The notes: a model not told the origin generated them from the sequence alone. 64,000 nucleotides of DNA from Candidatus Bathyarchaeota archaeon (GCA_026014545.1 JAOZIH010000001.1:377609-441608); one strand, 5' to 3'. Positions 1 to 8,903 are shown, numbered from the stretch's first letter. Numbers and translations: made by a program.

Positions 1-670
1 TGTCCACTGGAAAAGCTTCCAGTTTATCCAGCGAAAACAGCAAGACACAGTCAGCCACTTTCGGGCCGACGCCGGGCAAAGTGCAAAGCTGCTTCTTCGC
101 TTGCTCGTAGGGCAGCTGCCGCAGACTTTCCAGCATGAATCTGCCTTCGAAAATCTGCTTTGAAGTTTCCAGCACAAAGCGTGCGCGGTAGCCCAAGCCA
201 CACTCGGCCAACTGCTGCACCCTGGCGCTCGCAAGCGTTTCAGGTGTTGGAAAAGTGAAGAACTCCATGCCGTCCAGAGTCGTTTTTTCTCCGAACTTTC
301 GCGAGAGATTCAACAGCATGCGCTTGATTGCGGGGATACTCTTGTATGTTGCGCAGATGTAGGAGATGAGGCATTCCCATGGGTCCTGCCGAATTATGCG
401 CATGCCCCAAAACTCCCGAAGCGCCGCCCGAATGTAGTCATCCTTGCCTATTTCAGCGCTGATCTTTGGTAAGTCGTCGCCTAAGCCGAAATAACGCTTA
501 ATGAACTGTTCACTCGCATTTGTAAACTCCAGCATATCACCGATTTGCCGTATCTTGAAAGCTCGGTCGCCTGTGACGCCATACCACCAGCCGCGAACCT
601 TTTCCCAGCGGAACACTTGCCCGCAGCAGAGCGTAGCATCCAAGTTGAAAGGAGTATCGCCAAGCTTCAA
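1..670 (-). CDS. ogg1: OGG1-type 8-oxoguanine DNA glycosylase, 3' end cut by the window
   Basis: This is the N-terminal 223 codons of a HhH-GPD base-excision glycosylase that removes 8-oxoguanine. An OGG_N-like start (NLDATLCCGQVFRWE) is followed by the helix-hairpin-helix LPGVGPKVADC, whose Lys aligns with the catalytic Lys249 of human OGG1. The segment FPVD then supplies the catalytic Asp, at the last complete codon before the window edge. The start is TTG at 668-670. It overlaps the stop of the upstream EF-2-like gene (TTGA) and has GGAGGAG just upstream, so the two genes are translationally coupled. The length seen fits the OGG1 family of about 290-310 residues. The family assignment is firm; exact substrate preference is inferred. 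Confidence 0.9.
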   Translation of the reverse strand, partial: MKLGDTPFNLDATLCCGQVFRWEKVRGWWYGVTGDRAFKIRQIGDMLEFTNASEQFIKRYFGLGDDLPKISAEIGKDDYIRAALREFWGMRIIRQDPWECLISYICATYKSIPAIKRMLLNLSRKFGEKTTLDGMEFFTFPTPETLASARVQQLAECGLGYRARFVLETSKQIFEGRFMLESLRQLPYEQAKKQLCTLPGVGPKVADCVLLFSLDKLEAFPVD

Positions 671-2787
671 GGAGTCTCCTCCAAGAACCGCTCGGGCTTA
701 GGCACATTTGGCGGCAGCCCTTTCCGTCTCCGAATTTCAGCTATGACCCGCGTCTCCAGCTTTTCAGGCAACCTTTCCCAGTGGCTGAAAATGTACTGCC
801 AAAAAGCGCGGCCTGAAGTTGCGCCACGCAATTCCTCGGAGAGGCCGAAGGTTTCTGCAACTGGAATATAGCCCGATATAACCGTGGAAGCGCCTTTCTG
901 CTCGAAGCAGGAGATTTTCCCGCGCCGGCTGCTGATTATACGTGAGCATTCGCCAGCCAACTCTGCGGGAACCGTTATGACCGTGCTGTAAACAGGCTCA
1001 AGCAGCATAGGTGTCGCCGTCAAAAAGGAGCTGAAAATTGCTTTGCCCACTCCACGCATAACTTCAGCGGGATCACGCTGCGCCGCGTTCTCGCTGAGCT
1101 GAACGCCCATTAGCTTAACTTGGACGCCGCGCATGGGCTCCCCGCAAAGCGGCCCCGCCTTGCAAGCAAAATCGAAGCCAGAAATTATGGGATTTAGAAC
1201 CTCTTGTAGGCGTTGAGGGCTTTCTGTGCAGTTCAATAGCAGGTTCTGGTTATCGTCAACTGCAAGCACACCCCACATGCGCTCTACGCTGGCTTTGTCC
1301 TGCTCAATCTGCCGCACAAGCGCCTCCGGCAAGGGCGATACCTGTACGGCAAAGCGGTTCTGCTTGTTAGGGCTTCTTGCCACGGCGATTATGCCTTCTT
1401 TGGCGGCAGTTTCACGGTAAACAACTCTCGGTGAAGAAGCAGCGATTTCTATGCCGCCGACGCGTTCCTTCAACAGTTTCAACGCCACCTCAAGATGCAA
1501 CGCGCCCACGCCGCTTAGGAGGTACTCGCCTGTCTCAGCGCTCACAGAAAGCGCAAGGTTAGGATCTTCCACCGCAAGTTTGCGCATAGCCTCAAAAAGC
1601 ACGGGCAAATCCAGCGGGTTTTTAGGCTCAACAGCCACTGTAACCACGGGCTCCGCCACGTAGCGAATGCGCTCAAACGGCACAATGCCCTCTCGGTGCT
1701 CAGCTGCAATTATGGTTTCGCCTGCCTTAGCCAGCTGCAGCCCAGAGAAGGCAGCAATGTTGCCCGCTGATACCTGCGCCACGGGCTCTCTAAAGGCGCC
1801 CATGTAGATGTAAACTTGCTGGATGACGCATTCGGCCTGCGCGTTGACGAGATAGAAGCGGCTGCCACTTTTAACCATGCCCGAAAACACGCGGCAAGTG
1901 GCAATTAAGCCCGCAGCTGAGTCCTCTTGAACGCTTGTTACGCAGGCAACTGCTGGGCCGTTGTCGTCGCATTCAGCCATGGCTCGTCCAACCGCGGAGC
2001 CCACGTCGCCCTTCCATATTTTCGGTATGCGGTACTTCTGCGCTTCCAGAGGGCTTGGAAGATGCCTTACAGCCATGCCTAATATTGCCTTATGAAGCGG
2101 AAGCGTTTCAGCCAGTGTCTCGTGCGCCGCGCGATTATGCGCCGCCATTATGGCGCTGAAGTTTACATTCTGCTGGCGCGCCATGCCTATGGTGAAGCCC
2201 CATTTATGCAGAGCTGAGCCAAAGGCGACGTTGCCGCTGGCGGGATCAGCTTTCCATTTTTCTTTGAATTCCGGTTCTCCATAGAGGTCGATTAAATCGT
2301 TAAAACCGCGTATTATACGCGCAAACCTTTCCCGAATCTGGTTTTCCGTTAATTTCAGTTCAGTTATTAGGCGGTCTACTTTATTTATGAAGAGCACGGG
2401 GCGAACTCTTTCCTCAAGCGCTTGGCGCAGGACCACTTCTGTCTGTGGCATGATTTCCTCTACGGCGTCGATTACCACGATGGCTCCGTCTATGCTGCGC
2501 AGGGCGCGGGTAACTTTGCCTGTGAAATCCACATGCCCAGGCGTGTCCACCAAATTTATGATAAAGGCGCCGCTATCAGCGGCTTTGTATAGCAGGGAGA
2601 TGTTGGCGGTTTTCATGGTTATGCCGCGCTTCTGTTCCTCCTCGAGATAGTCGAGAACTCTGGCTGAGCCTGCGGCTTTTAGCGGCAGCAGCCCTGTACC
2701 CGCCAGTAATGCATCTGTTAGTGTGGTTTTTCCATGGTCGATGTGAGCGATTATCCCCAAATTGCGAATAAGCGCTTTATTCGCCAT
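667..2787 (-). CDS. Elongation factor 2 paralogue lacking the diphthamide histidine (aEF-2p)
   Basis: A five-domain translational GTPase of 706 residues from the ATG at 2785-2787; an upstream in-frame ATG at 2871 falls on the probable TATA box and is rejected. All G motifs are present: AHIDHGKTT, RGITMKTA, VDTPGHVDF and FINKVDR. Domain IV carries SPNKQN where canonical EF-2 has SPNKHN. At the diphthamide loop, where canonical EF-2 reads DAIHRGGGQ, this protein reads NAAQRDPAE. The His is therefore Gln (residue 570, codon 1078-1080) and the glycine run is lost. Diphthamide-less EF-2 paralogues are known in several archaeal lineages, usually beside a canonical EF-2. This is probably such a paralogue, of unsettled role in translation or ribosome recycling. 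It is coupled to the downstream glycosylase gene. Confidence 0.88.
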   Translation of the reverse strand: MANKALIRNLGIIAHIDHGKTTLTDALLAGTGLLPLKAAGSARVLDYLEEEQKRGITMKTANISLLYKAADSGAFIINLVDTPGHVDFTGKVTRALRSIDGAIVVIDAVEEIMPQTEVVLRQALEERVRPVLFINKVDRLITELKLTENQIRERFARIIRGFNDLIDLYGEPEFKEKWKADPASGNVAFGSALHKWGFTIGMARQQNVNFSAIMAAHNRAAHETLAETLPLHKAILGMAVRHLPSPLEAQKYRIPKIWKGDVGSAVGRAMAECDDNGPAVACVTSVQEDSAAGLIATCRVFSGMVKSGSRFYLVNAQAECVIQQVYIYMGAFREPVAQVSAGNIAAFSGLQLAKAGETIIAAEHREGIVPFERIRYVAEPVVTVAVEPKNPLDLPVLFEAMRKLAVEDPNLALSVSAETGEYLLSGVGALHLEVALKLLKERVGGIEIAASSPRVVYRETAAKEGIIAVARSPNKQNRFAVQVSPLPEALVRQIEQDKASVERMWGVLAVDDNQNLLLNCTESPQRLQEVLNPIISGFDFACKAGPLCGEPMRGVQVKLMGVQLSENAAQRDPAEVMRGVGKAIFSSFLTATPMLLEPVYSTVITVPAELAGECSRIISSRRGKISCFEQKGASTVISGYIPVAETFGLSEELRGATSGRAFWQYIFSHWERLPEKLETRVIAEIRRRKGLPPNVPKPERFLEETP

Positions 2788-2870
2788 CAAGATTAGAATG
2801 TGGGGAATTTGTCTGAATTTCGGCATGGCTTTACACGCTTGCGTGTGGGATTTTAGTTGACTGGTGCTCA

Positions 2871-2896
2871 TATAAATGTATGAGATGCATACATTT
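2871..2896. promoter_or_regulatory. Divergent TATA element with a perfect 9-bp inverted repeat
   Basis: TATAAA (2871-2876; TTTATA on the other strand) lies between the EF-2-like gene and the kinase. It overlaps a perfect inverted repeat with arms AAATGTATG (2874-2882) and CATACATTT (2888-2896) and a 5-base spacer. The TATA box is about 27 nt before the kinase ATG at 2904 and about 85 nt before the EF-2-like ATG. A dimeric regulator bound here would block both promoters. No regulator is identified. Confidence 0.5.
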
Positions 2897-2903
2897 TACT
2901 CTG

Positions 2904-3686
2904 ATGTCTGGAAAAGAGGAAAGATCGGCGAAAACAATCAGGGTTCATATTGAAAAGCTTAGTGAAGAACCCTACGCAGCTATTCTCTGCTACCCAAGAG
3001 CAAGCTACTTGGAACTGCGGAGCCGCATAGCGGAGCTCCGTGAACACGGCGTTAACGAGGTAGAATTTGCTGGAAGCACAGTAATTTCGAATGTGCCCGT
3101 GCTGGGAAAGGGGTTTGTAGGCGTCGTCATAGCCGCTTACTTGAATGGTCAGAAAGTGGCGTTGAAAATTCGCAGGGTGGACGCTGATCGGGCTAGTTTG
3201 CAGCAGGAAGCAGAGTTGCTTGCTAAGGCTAATGCCGTGCAGGTTGGGCCGCGATTAATAGGCGTAAGCAGGAACTTTCTTCTGATGCAGTACATCGAGG
3301 GCAAAGCACTGTTTGAGTGGCTGGCTACGCATAGAGAGAAAACGCTGGTAAGTGAAGTTTTAACTGACATTCTGGAGCAGTGCTGGCGTCTGGACCGCAT
3401 CGGCTTAGACCATGGTGAACTTAGTAATGCGCCGAAGCATCTTCTCATTGACACTGAGGCTAAGCCGTGGATTGTTGATTTTGAAACTGCAAGCTTAAGC
3501 CGAAGACCTGCGAATGTCACATCAGTTTGCCAGTTTCTTTTCACAAGCCACAGCGCAGTGGCGAGAGCAGTGGCAGAGGTGCTTGGCGAAAGAAACCGCG
3601 AAGCAATCATTGATGCGCTGAGACTTTATAAAAATGAGCGAACAAGGGAGAACTTTAGCCGCGTGATACAAGCGTGCCTTGCTTAA
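2904..3686 (+). CDS. Archaeal RIO-like serine/threonine protein kinase (COG2112 type)
   Basis: A compact kinase-fold protein of 260 residues. It has a glycine loop GKGFVGVV, an ATP-anchoring Lys in VALKIRR, a catalytic loop HGELSNAPKHLLID and a metal motif IVDFE in place of DFG. This set is typical of the archaeal predicted Ser/Thr kinase family COG2112, related to RIO and Kae1-associated kinases. Substrates are unknown. The start at 2904 is preferred because an ATG eight codons upstream lies within the probable TATA box. The gene diverges from the EF-2 paralogue and shares its control region. Family assignment is good; cellular role is not established. Confidence 0.75.
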   Translation: MSGKEERSAKTIRVHIEKLSEEPYAAILCYPRASYLELRSRIAELREHGVNEVEFAGSTVISNVPVLGKGFVGVVIAAYLNGQKVALKIRRVDADRASLQQEAELLAKANAVQVGPRLIGVSRNFLLMQYIEGKALFEWLATHREKTLVSEVLTDILEQCWRLDRIGLDHGELSNAPKHLLIDTEAKPWIVDFETASLSRRPANVTSVCQFLFTSHSAVARAVAEVLGERNREAIIDALRLYKNERTRENFSRVIQACLA

Positions 3687-3690
3687 ATTG

Positions 3691-3876
3691 TCAGACTACG
3701 TAACTTGCCGCGCCGCCATTTTGTTCTTCTGAAATAAGCGCGTCTATTTCTCTCGTAAGCTGGTAAAGGTTAAGCCAGTGTTCTATTTTGCTCTGGCGCT
3801 CGATTTTCTTCTCCTCATAGAGTAGCGGAATTGTATTCACGAATAGCCAACTGTAGATTTCTTTCTCTGCTGCCAA
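3691..3876 (-). CDS. Small hypothetical protein
   Basis: A 61-residue reading frame, rich in charged residues and predicted mostly helical, with no recognised domain. It starts with TTG at 3874-3876, preceded by GAGGAGAAAGGG, a good ribosome binding site, which is the main reason to regard it as real. It converges with the kinase gene, ending 4 bases after that stop, and lies upstream of purP on the same strand. No function can be assigned. Confidence 0.4.
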   Translation of the reverse strand: MAAEKEIYSWLFVNTIPLLYEEKKIERQSKIEHWLNLYQLTREIDALISEEQNGGAASYVV

Positions 3877-3955
3877 CCCTTTCTCCTCACTGAGAGGAGA
3901 GGCGGCATGCGCTTTTATTTTCTATGGAAAAAAGTTATAGAAGATAGCTCTATGC

Positions 3956-5041
3956 CTAAGCCAAAACTTCCTGCAGCCGCCCTTGCTCACGGGCTTCCTT
4001 CAGCTCAAGCGCTATGCGGCGCCCCATGTACATGTTTGGGCCATAGCGCAGGTAAGCGTATGGCGAGGTGCCGATGCCAACGTTTGTTCCAGCTACGATG
4101 CGCGCTGAAATCTCGAACGTGTAAATTTTCAAGTCATCTGTCACCACCGTTTCCAAGCAGAAGGGCCCGATTATTCCTGGCGGCGCCAGCTCCCTAGCCT
4201 TTCTGTGCACGTTTTCGCCCATGCGCAGAAATTCAGGCAGCAACGACTCGCGCAGCACTATTGGGAAGTTGCCTACTATAGTGTACGTGGGATTCACGTC
4301 GATTTCCAGCTGCTCGCCCGCGGGAATTTTGCCTATCGCGTCCACTGCTGACTCGTACCGTCTATCCACTGCCAGAAGCTCCACATCATCCTTAATTATC
4401 GAGCTGAAGTAGCTGGGGTAGACGTTAACGCCTAAGGCATATTCCTGCAAGTGAATTTTGCCGACGTCTTCTTCCCGGAGGAGCCCGCGCTTAACCATTT
4501 CACCAAACTTCTTGTAGAACGACTCCGGCGAGTTAGCTAAGAAGTAGCCTCTGCCGCCCTTCGCGCCAGGCAATTTAGCTATTACCAGCCGGTCTATGTC
4601 GTCGGGCGTTTTGAATGTCTCCGGCAAACGGAGGCCCGCTTGGCGCAACCACTCCTCTTGCGATTTGCGGTTAGCTTCCCAGTGGAGTAGCTGGCGGTTT
4701 CCGAACATGGGCACATAAAGGCTGTCGGTTAACTGCTCAGTGCTCAGGTAAGCTGTGAACGAGCCATGCGGGATCAGCACAGTATTTAATATGCGAAGTT
4801 TTTCCTGAAGCGCAGGATTCAGCAGCTCGGTAAAGTCTTTAACGATGATTAGCTCGTCGGCTAGGGGAAATTTCTTGTAGAGTATGGTGTCCTGCTCTTT
4901 GCAGATGCAAACGGTGCGGAAGCCCTCTTCTTTGGCGCCCTTAAAGATGTTCAGGGAAGAATGCGAGCCTAAAGTGCCTATTGCCAGCTTATCCAGATTA
5001 TACTTGCCGAGTATTTCAGCTATGTCTTTGCCGGTTATCAC
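3956..5041 (-). CDS. purP: 5-formaminoimidazole-4-carboxamide ribonucleotide synthetase PurP
   Basis: An ATP-grasp enzyme of archaeal purine synthesis that converts AICAR, formate and ATP to FAICAR, replacing folate-dependent PurH transformylase. The 361-residue length matches Methanocaldococcus PurP. The N-terminal domain begins with IGTLGSHSSLNIFKGAKEEGF. ATP-grasp segments include VIAKLPGAKGGRGYF, and the C-terminal FEISARIVAGTNVG matches active PurP proteins. The ATG overlaps the stop of the upstream purP paralogue by 4 bases (ATGA), so purC, the paralogue and this gene form one operon transcribed leftward. Of the two copies, this one keeps the standard C-terminal motif and is the better candidate for the genuine FAICAR synthetase. 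Confidence 0.92.
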   Translation of the reverse strand: MITGKDIAEILGKYNLDKLAIGTLGSHSSLNIFKGAKEEGFRTVCICKEQDTILYKKFPLADELIIVKDFTELLNPALQEKLRILNTVLIPHGSFTAYLSTEQLTDSLYVPMFGNRQLLHWEANRKSQEEWLRQAGLRLPETFKTPDDIDRLVIAKLPGAKGGRGYFLANSPESFYKKFGEMVKRGLLREEDVGKIHLQEYALGVNVYPSYFSSIIKDDVELLAVDRRYESAVDAIGKIPAGEQLEIDVNPTYTIVGNFPIVLRESLLPEFLRMGENVHRKARELAPPGIIGPFCLETVVTDDLKIYTFEISARIVAGTNVGIGTSPYAYLRYGPNMYMGRRIALELKEAREQGRLQEVLA

Positions 5042-6135
5042 GTTACCACTTCCGCAAGTCTTCCCGCTTTTACGGCTTGCTTTATCTCCATGGCTACGCG
5101 TCTACCCGGACCGACTTCGAAGCCGTACTTGTACTTCATGTAAGGCGACGTGGGCTCGACACAGGGGCAGCCGGGCACACGCGGACTCACATCGAAAACG
5201 TAGAACTCCAAGTCCTTGGTTACGGCGCCCTGCAAAGCGAACAGGCCAATCATGCCTGGCGGATACTCCTTCTTGCATATTTCCACGAAACGTTCAGCGG
5301 CGGTGAAAACCTTCTCCAGCTGGCTTTCCCGCATGGTCGCGCCCATGTGGCCGATCTCGATGTTCTGTGTTGGTATATTCAGCTCCAGCTGCTCGCTAGC
5401 TGGCAGGTCAAGCACGCCGTCAAGGTCTGTTTGCACTCGGCGGTCAAACCCTAAAAGGTCTATCTCATCAGTTAGGGGCGACCAGAAAAAGTTGGCGTTG
5501 AACTTGGCGCCTATAACGTACTCCTCTATAACCGCGTGCCGTAAGGCTTCTTCACTGATTATTCCCTTGCTTATACGCTCCGCCGCCTTTTTCTCATACT
5601 CCTCAGGCGATGAAGCATAAAAGAAGGCCCGCTCTATGGCGCGCTCCTTCTCAGGAACCTTGACTATTACTAAGCGGTCAATTTCGCTGGGCGACCGGAA
5701 AATTTTAGGCGTGGCTATGCCGGCCTTCTGAAGCAGATACTGCTGGTTCCGCGGCGTATTGCGCTCTTCCGTTCTGAGCATGTACCGGTTTCCCATTAGC
5801 GGCACAGCGAATTCTTCTTCTATGCTCTCGTAGCCCGCGTACACCGAAAAAGAACGGTTTGGAACGAAAATAGTGCATAGGTCTGTTAATTTTTTCACGT
5901 TGCCTTCGCTTGTTATATCCGAAAACTTGTCTAAGAGTATGATGTGATCGAAGAGATTGCGGTAGTATTTGGTGTAAGTTTTATCTCTGCCCTTTTGGCA
6001 GACCACAACTGTTTCGAAGCCTTCCTGCTTGGCACCGGAAGCTATCTCAAGCGCCGAGTGCGAACCTAAAACGCCGATGCGAATTCGATGCGGATCATAA
6101 CTTTCTATTACTTCTCGTATTTTTTTGTCCATCAT
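5038..6135 (-). CDS. PurP paralogue (DUF1246/DUF1297 ATP-grasp protein)
   Basis: A 365-residue protein of the same fold and length as its neighbour PurP, sharing the GVLGSHSALEIASGAKQEGF start and the ATP-grasp core. The C-terminal segment is different: FDVSPRVPGCPCVEPTSPY replaces the PurP pattern FEISARIVAGTNVGIGTSP. Such divergent paralogues beside true PurP are known in archaea, and their substrate is not established. It could be a second PurP subunit, since PurP forms oligomers, or a ligase acting on a related ribonucleotide. It overlaps purC upstream and purP downstream by ATGA at each junction, so the three products are probably made in similar amounts. Confidence 0.85.
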   Translation of the reverse strand: MMDKKIREVIESYDPHRIRIGVLGSHSALEIASGAKQEGFETVVVCQKGRDKTYTKYYRNLFDHIILLDKFSDITSEGNVKKLTDLCTIFVPNRSFSVYAGYESIEEEFAVPLMGNRYMLRTEERNTPRNQQYLLQKAGIATPKIFRSPSEIDRLVIVKVPEKERAIERAFFYASSPEEYEKKAAERISKGIISEEALRHAVIEEYVIGAKFNANFFWSPLTDEIDLLGFDRRVQTDLDGVLDLPASEQLELNIPTQNIEIGHMGATMRESQLEKVFTAAERFVEICKKEYPPGMIGLFALQGAVTKDLEFYVFDVSPRVPGCPCVEPTSPYMKYKYGFEVGPGRRVAMEIKQAVKAGRLAEVVT

Positions 6136-7190
6136 TTCTTGTCGCCTATATACTCGCGGTATTTCTTTATTACTTCTGCAAGCCGCGGCGCGTCAAATAA
6201 CTTGCGGTCAGTCAGCTCGTTAGCCGCAGCCATATACATTTCACTGATGATGGTTTTAAGTTGCGCATCAAGCCTCGGCGGCTGCGTCTTGCATAGCGAC
6301 TTCCAATCCTTCACGCCTTGCTTTTCAGCGGTTCGCTTTGCCTCCTCCACATCACTGTACCAGCTTGTTTTCTTGTAAAACTGCCTCGCAACCTCTTTGC
6401 TTACGTGTATGCCGTCGTAGGTGAAGCGGCACTCATCCAGCGTGCCAACCACGTCAACAACCATAAGGCGCCTTTCACTGTCGAACGCCAGCTCGATTTT
6501 GCCATCCTCGTTCTCCAGCCCAGCGTGAGACGCAATGCGGCTTATCGCATCGTTCACTTTTGAGAGGACAGCCCTAACCGCTGTTACCTCTTGGTCAGTT
6601 AAGCCCGCAATTTTTTGGGCTTCCTTCCACGTCACGTAACGATCAGTCTCCTCGAGTTTGGTGCTGACGTCGAAAATAGGCTTTGCAAGACGCTCGCCAG
6701 GCCGCGGATAATGATCCAGCCCCAAGTCTTCAATCGAGATTTTTCCCTGCTCTAGGCGCTTGAACACCGAGGAGCCTTCTGGAAGCCCATTTCTATATAT
6801 TATTTCAAGCGGTATCAGGAAGTTCTTCAGATTCGGCGTGTAAACGCTGTAATCATATTCGAGTTTCCCGCGTACCACACGAGTTTCTGGCCTGTAAACG
6901 TTAACTAAGCTAACCTCCATGATACTGGTGAGCGCATCGAGTTCATCGAAAGTAACGAGTTTCCCGTTCCTGTCAACTAAACCTCTATAATGCGTTTCAA
7001 CGCCTTCGCTTTCCAGCCATTCAAAACAGTAGGCGCCCATCAAGCAGAGCGCAGCGCCTTTTCCGCCTATGTGATCAGGCATTTCGCCCCAGTCGAAAAC
7101 CGAATAGCGATCTGAAAAGTGAAATCTGCCTATGCCCATTGCATCGCGTGTCGGCTTCTGGAGCACTTCTAGGTCCTTTACGCTGCCCAT
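6132..7190 (-). CDS. purC: SAICAR synthetase PurC (long archaeal form)
   Basis: Phosphoribosylaminoimidazole-succinocarboxamide synthase, which joins CAIR and aspartate using ATP. The 352 residues are about 110 longer than bacterial PurC, as in many archaeal versions. Recognisable segments are GKGAALCLMGAYCFEWLE, EIIYRNGLPEGSS and DVVGTLDECRF. It is the first gene of a leftward operon with two purP genes, all joined by ATGA overlaps, and is preceded by a TATA-like element about 60 bases upstream. With PurE and PurP nearby it covers the late middle of de novo purine synthesis. Confidence 0.92.
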   Translation of the reverse strand: MGSVKDLEVLQKPTRDAMGIGRFHFSDRYSVFDWGEMPDHIGGKGAALCLMGAYCFEWLESEGVETHYRGLVDRNGKLVTFDELDALTSIMEVSLVNVYRPETRVVRGKLEYDYSVYTPNLKNFLIPLEIIYRNGLPEGSSVFKRLEQGKISIEDLGLDHYPRPGERLAKPIFDVSTKLEETDRYVTWKEAQKIAGLTDQEVTAVRAVLSKVNDAISRIASHAGLENEDGKIELAFDSERRLMVVDVVGTLDECRFTYDGIHVSKEVARQFYKKTSWYSDVEEAKRTAEKQGVKDWKSLCKTQPPRLDAQLKTIISEMYMAAANELTDRKLFDAPRLAEVIKKYREYIGDKK

Positions 7191-7247
7191 AATCTAGCCG
7201 CCCTTCACTTTCACATTGCAGTTCCGCTTGAGTATTATCCCTTCTCG

Positions 7248-7257
7248 GTTTATATTG
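7248..7257 (-). promoter_or_regulatory. TATA box for the purC-purP operon
   Basis: On the minus strand this reads AATATAAACC, a good archaeal box A, 58-67 bases upstream of the purC ATG and just past the end of ppcA. Its position implies an operon transcript of its own, separate from ppcA. No operator is evident. Confidence 0.45.
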
Positions 7258-7262
7258 CTTTT

Positions 7263-8849
7263 TTAGCCGAGGCAGCGTCTCAGCTTGGCCGCCTCAAGAA
7301 GCGCCTTTTTAGCTTCCTCATCCTCACGCTCCAAGTAGGAGATTAGGAAGTTATTTGTGAAGTTTTCATGCTTCCTCTGCAGCAGTGTCCTCGGACCGAG
7401 CTTAATGCCTAGTGTTTCTTCGACACCTTGGAGGTCTTCCATAACTTTTGCTAACGCAGTTCGCAATTGTTCGGCGCTCATGCCTGCTCTTTTAGCAGTT
7501 TTCTCTGGTATATCCATTAGCATGTTTACGTTTTCCCAAGAAACATAGCCGCCCACGAAGCCCAAGTCATGCGGCAGCTTCACGTAGTACTTCTTCAGCA
7601 GCGTCCACTCTTTATCGCTGAGCAAGCTCAGAGTTTTCATTCCTATAAATTCCGGCGGTAACCCAATGCTGTAAAGCGCCGCGGAAAAAGTGATCGCACG
7701 GGGTAGACACACGCCTGCCACACATCGGCTGTAACCGAAAAGGCCTATGTGCAGTTTCCTTGCTCTTCGCGGCGGCACATAAGCTGCGACGCTGTTCACA
7801 AACGGCGCCAAAGCCTCAATTGTACTCTCGTATTGCCGCCTAAATTTCTGAAGAACGCCCTTTAGAATTTCCTCTTCATGCGGCTCAATGATGGTGGCTT
7901 CGCCGTTTGGGAGTTTTTCGTTAAGACTTTTTATGCAGGCTTTTACCTGCTCAAGCGGATAATCATAGCGCAGTGCAGATTGAATTGTAACTGTTGCTAA
8001 GCCGCGGTATTCTTCCAAGAAATTCCCAAGATTCTCAGGAGACAAATGCCCTCGGAAAGGCTTTGAGCCCACACCAATGATTGGATTAATTTTTACATCC
8101 AGCTCCTGCGCTACAGTGCTCAGCTTTGAAAGCGCTATCTTGGCCAGTAATACTGCGCATACAAGCCCGTAATTAAGCGCTGGATCTGACCGGGCGATGA
8201 AGACTCTGAAGCGGCGCGGTTTTACAGCGCGGAGATATGGCTTGATTATGCGGTCGATGGTTAAGAGGCTGTCGAAATCTTCCACGAGGGGAATCACGCT
8301 TATGCTTTTAGGCTGGAAGGCGCCAACCCAATCCGCCACTTTCGTTGAGGCATCAAGCATTATCTCGCCGTCGGCGGCTATGGACTTTTTGTAGTAGTTG
8401 TGGAGAAGGAGGAGTTCTTTGCTGTCGGTTGTTAAGGGCAGAATCACCTCGAATATGGGCGCAACCTCTTTATTATAGAAGGAAGAGGCTACGTCGTAGG
8501 CTACGGTTATGTTCTGGAGTGTTTCAACCACAATTTTACGCTCCACCACCTCAAGCTTCGGATTAGGAATTCTGTAGGTTAAGAAAACATCTTCGCCGAG
8601 GGTGTGGTCGCGGAAAAAATCCATATGCCTATTTAACAGCTTTCTAACAACGCGGATGTCAACATCTTTGCCTTCAGAGTCCCACATCACTTCTTGGCAG
8701 CCCAGAGAGGCATAGGCAAAAAAGGCCTCGTAGACTTCCGCCTCTCCATCAATTACTTCGCTGGTGCACCATTCGGGAACATTCACGTTGTCAGGATGCT
8801 GCGTTGCCATAGTATGCGGTATCTTTTGGTCTTCAAACTCTTCGCTCAT
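7263..8849 (-). CDS. ppcA: Archaeal-type phosphoenolpyruvate carboxylase PpcA
   Basis: It carboxylates PEP with bicarbonate to oxaloacetate, an anaplerotic entry to the incomplete citrate cycle of anaerobic archaea. The family signature HTMATQHPDNVNVP is near the N-terminus, and PIIGVGSKPFRGHLSPEN and FGYSRCVAGVCLPRAI follow later. The length of about 528 residues fits archaeal PpcA (about 500), which is much shorter than bacterial Ppc. The ATG at 8847-8849 is preferred over a GTG at 8867 because GGAG lies 9 bases before it. It is between purE (55 bases upstream) and purC, on the same strand. Oxaloacetate is transaminated to aspartate, which PurC consumes; that metabolic link is an inference. 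Confidence 0.93.
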   Translation of the reverse strand: MSEEFEDQKIPHTMATQHPDNVNVPEWCTSEVIDGEAEVYEAFFAYASLGCQEVMWDSEGKDVDIRVVRKLLNRHMDFFRDHTLGEDVFLTYRIPNPKLEVVERKIVVETLQNITVAYDVASSFYNKEVAPIFEVILPLTTDSKELLLLHNYYKKSIAADGEIMLDASTKVADWVGAFQPKSISVIPLVEDFDSLLTIDRIIKPYLRAVKPRRFRVFIARSDPALNYGLVCAVLLAKIALSKLSTVAQELDVKINPIIGVGSKPFRGHLSPENLGNFLEEYRGLATVTIQSALRYDYPLEQVKACIKSLNEKLPNGEATIIEPHEEEILKGVLQKFRRQYESTIEALAPFVNSVAAYVPPRRARKLHIGLFGYSRCVAGVCLPRAITFSAALYSIGLPPEFIGMKTLSLLSDKEWTLLKKYYVKLPHDLGFVGGYVSWENVNMLMDIPEKTAKRAGMSAEQLRTALAKVMEDLQGVEETLGIKLGPRTLLQRKHENFTNNFLISYLEREDEEAKKALLEAAKLRRCLG

Positions 8850-8903
8850 TGATAACGCTCCAAACACAAATTACGTAGAACTAACATGCAATTGGCTTAA
8901 GGG

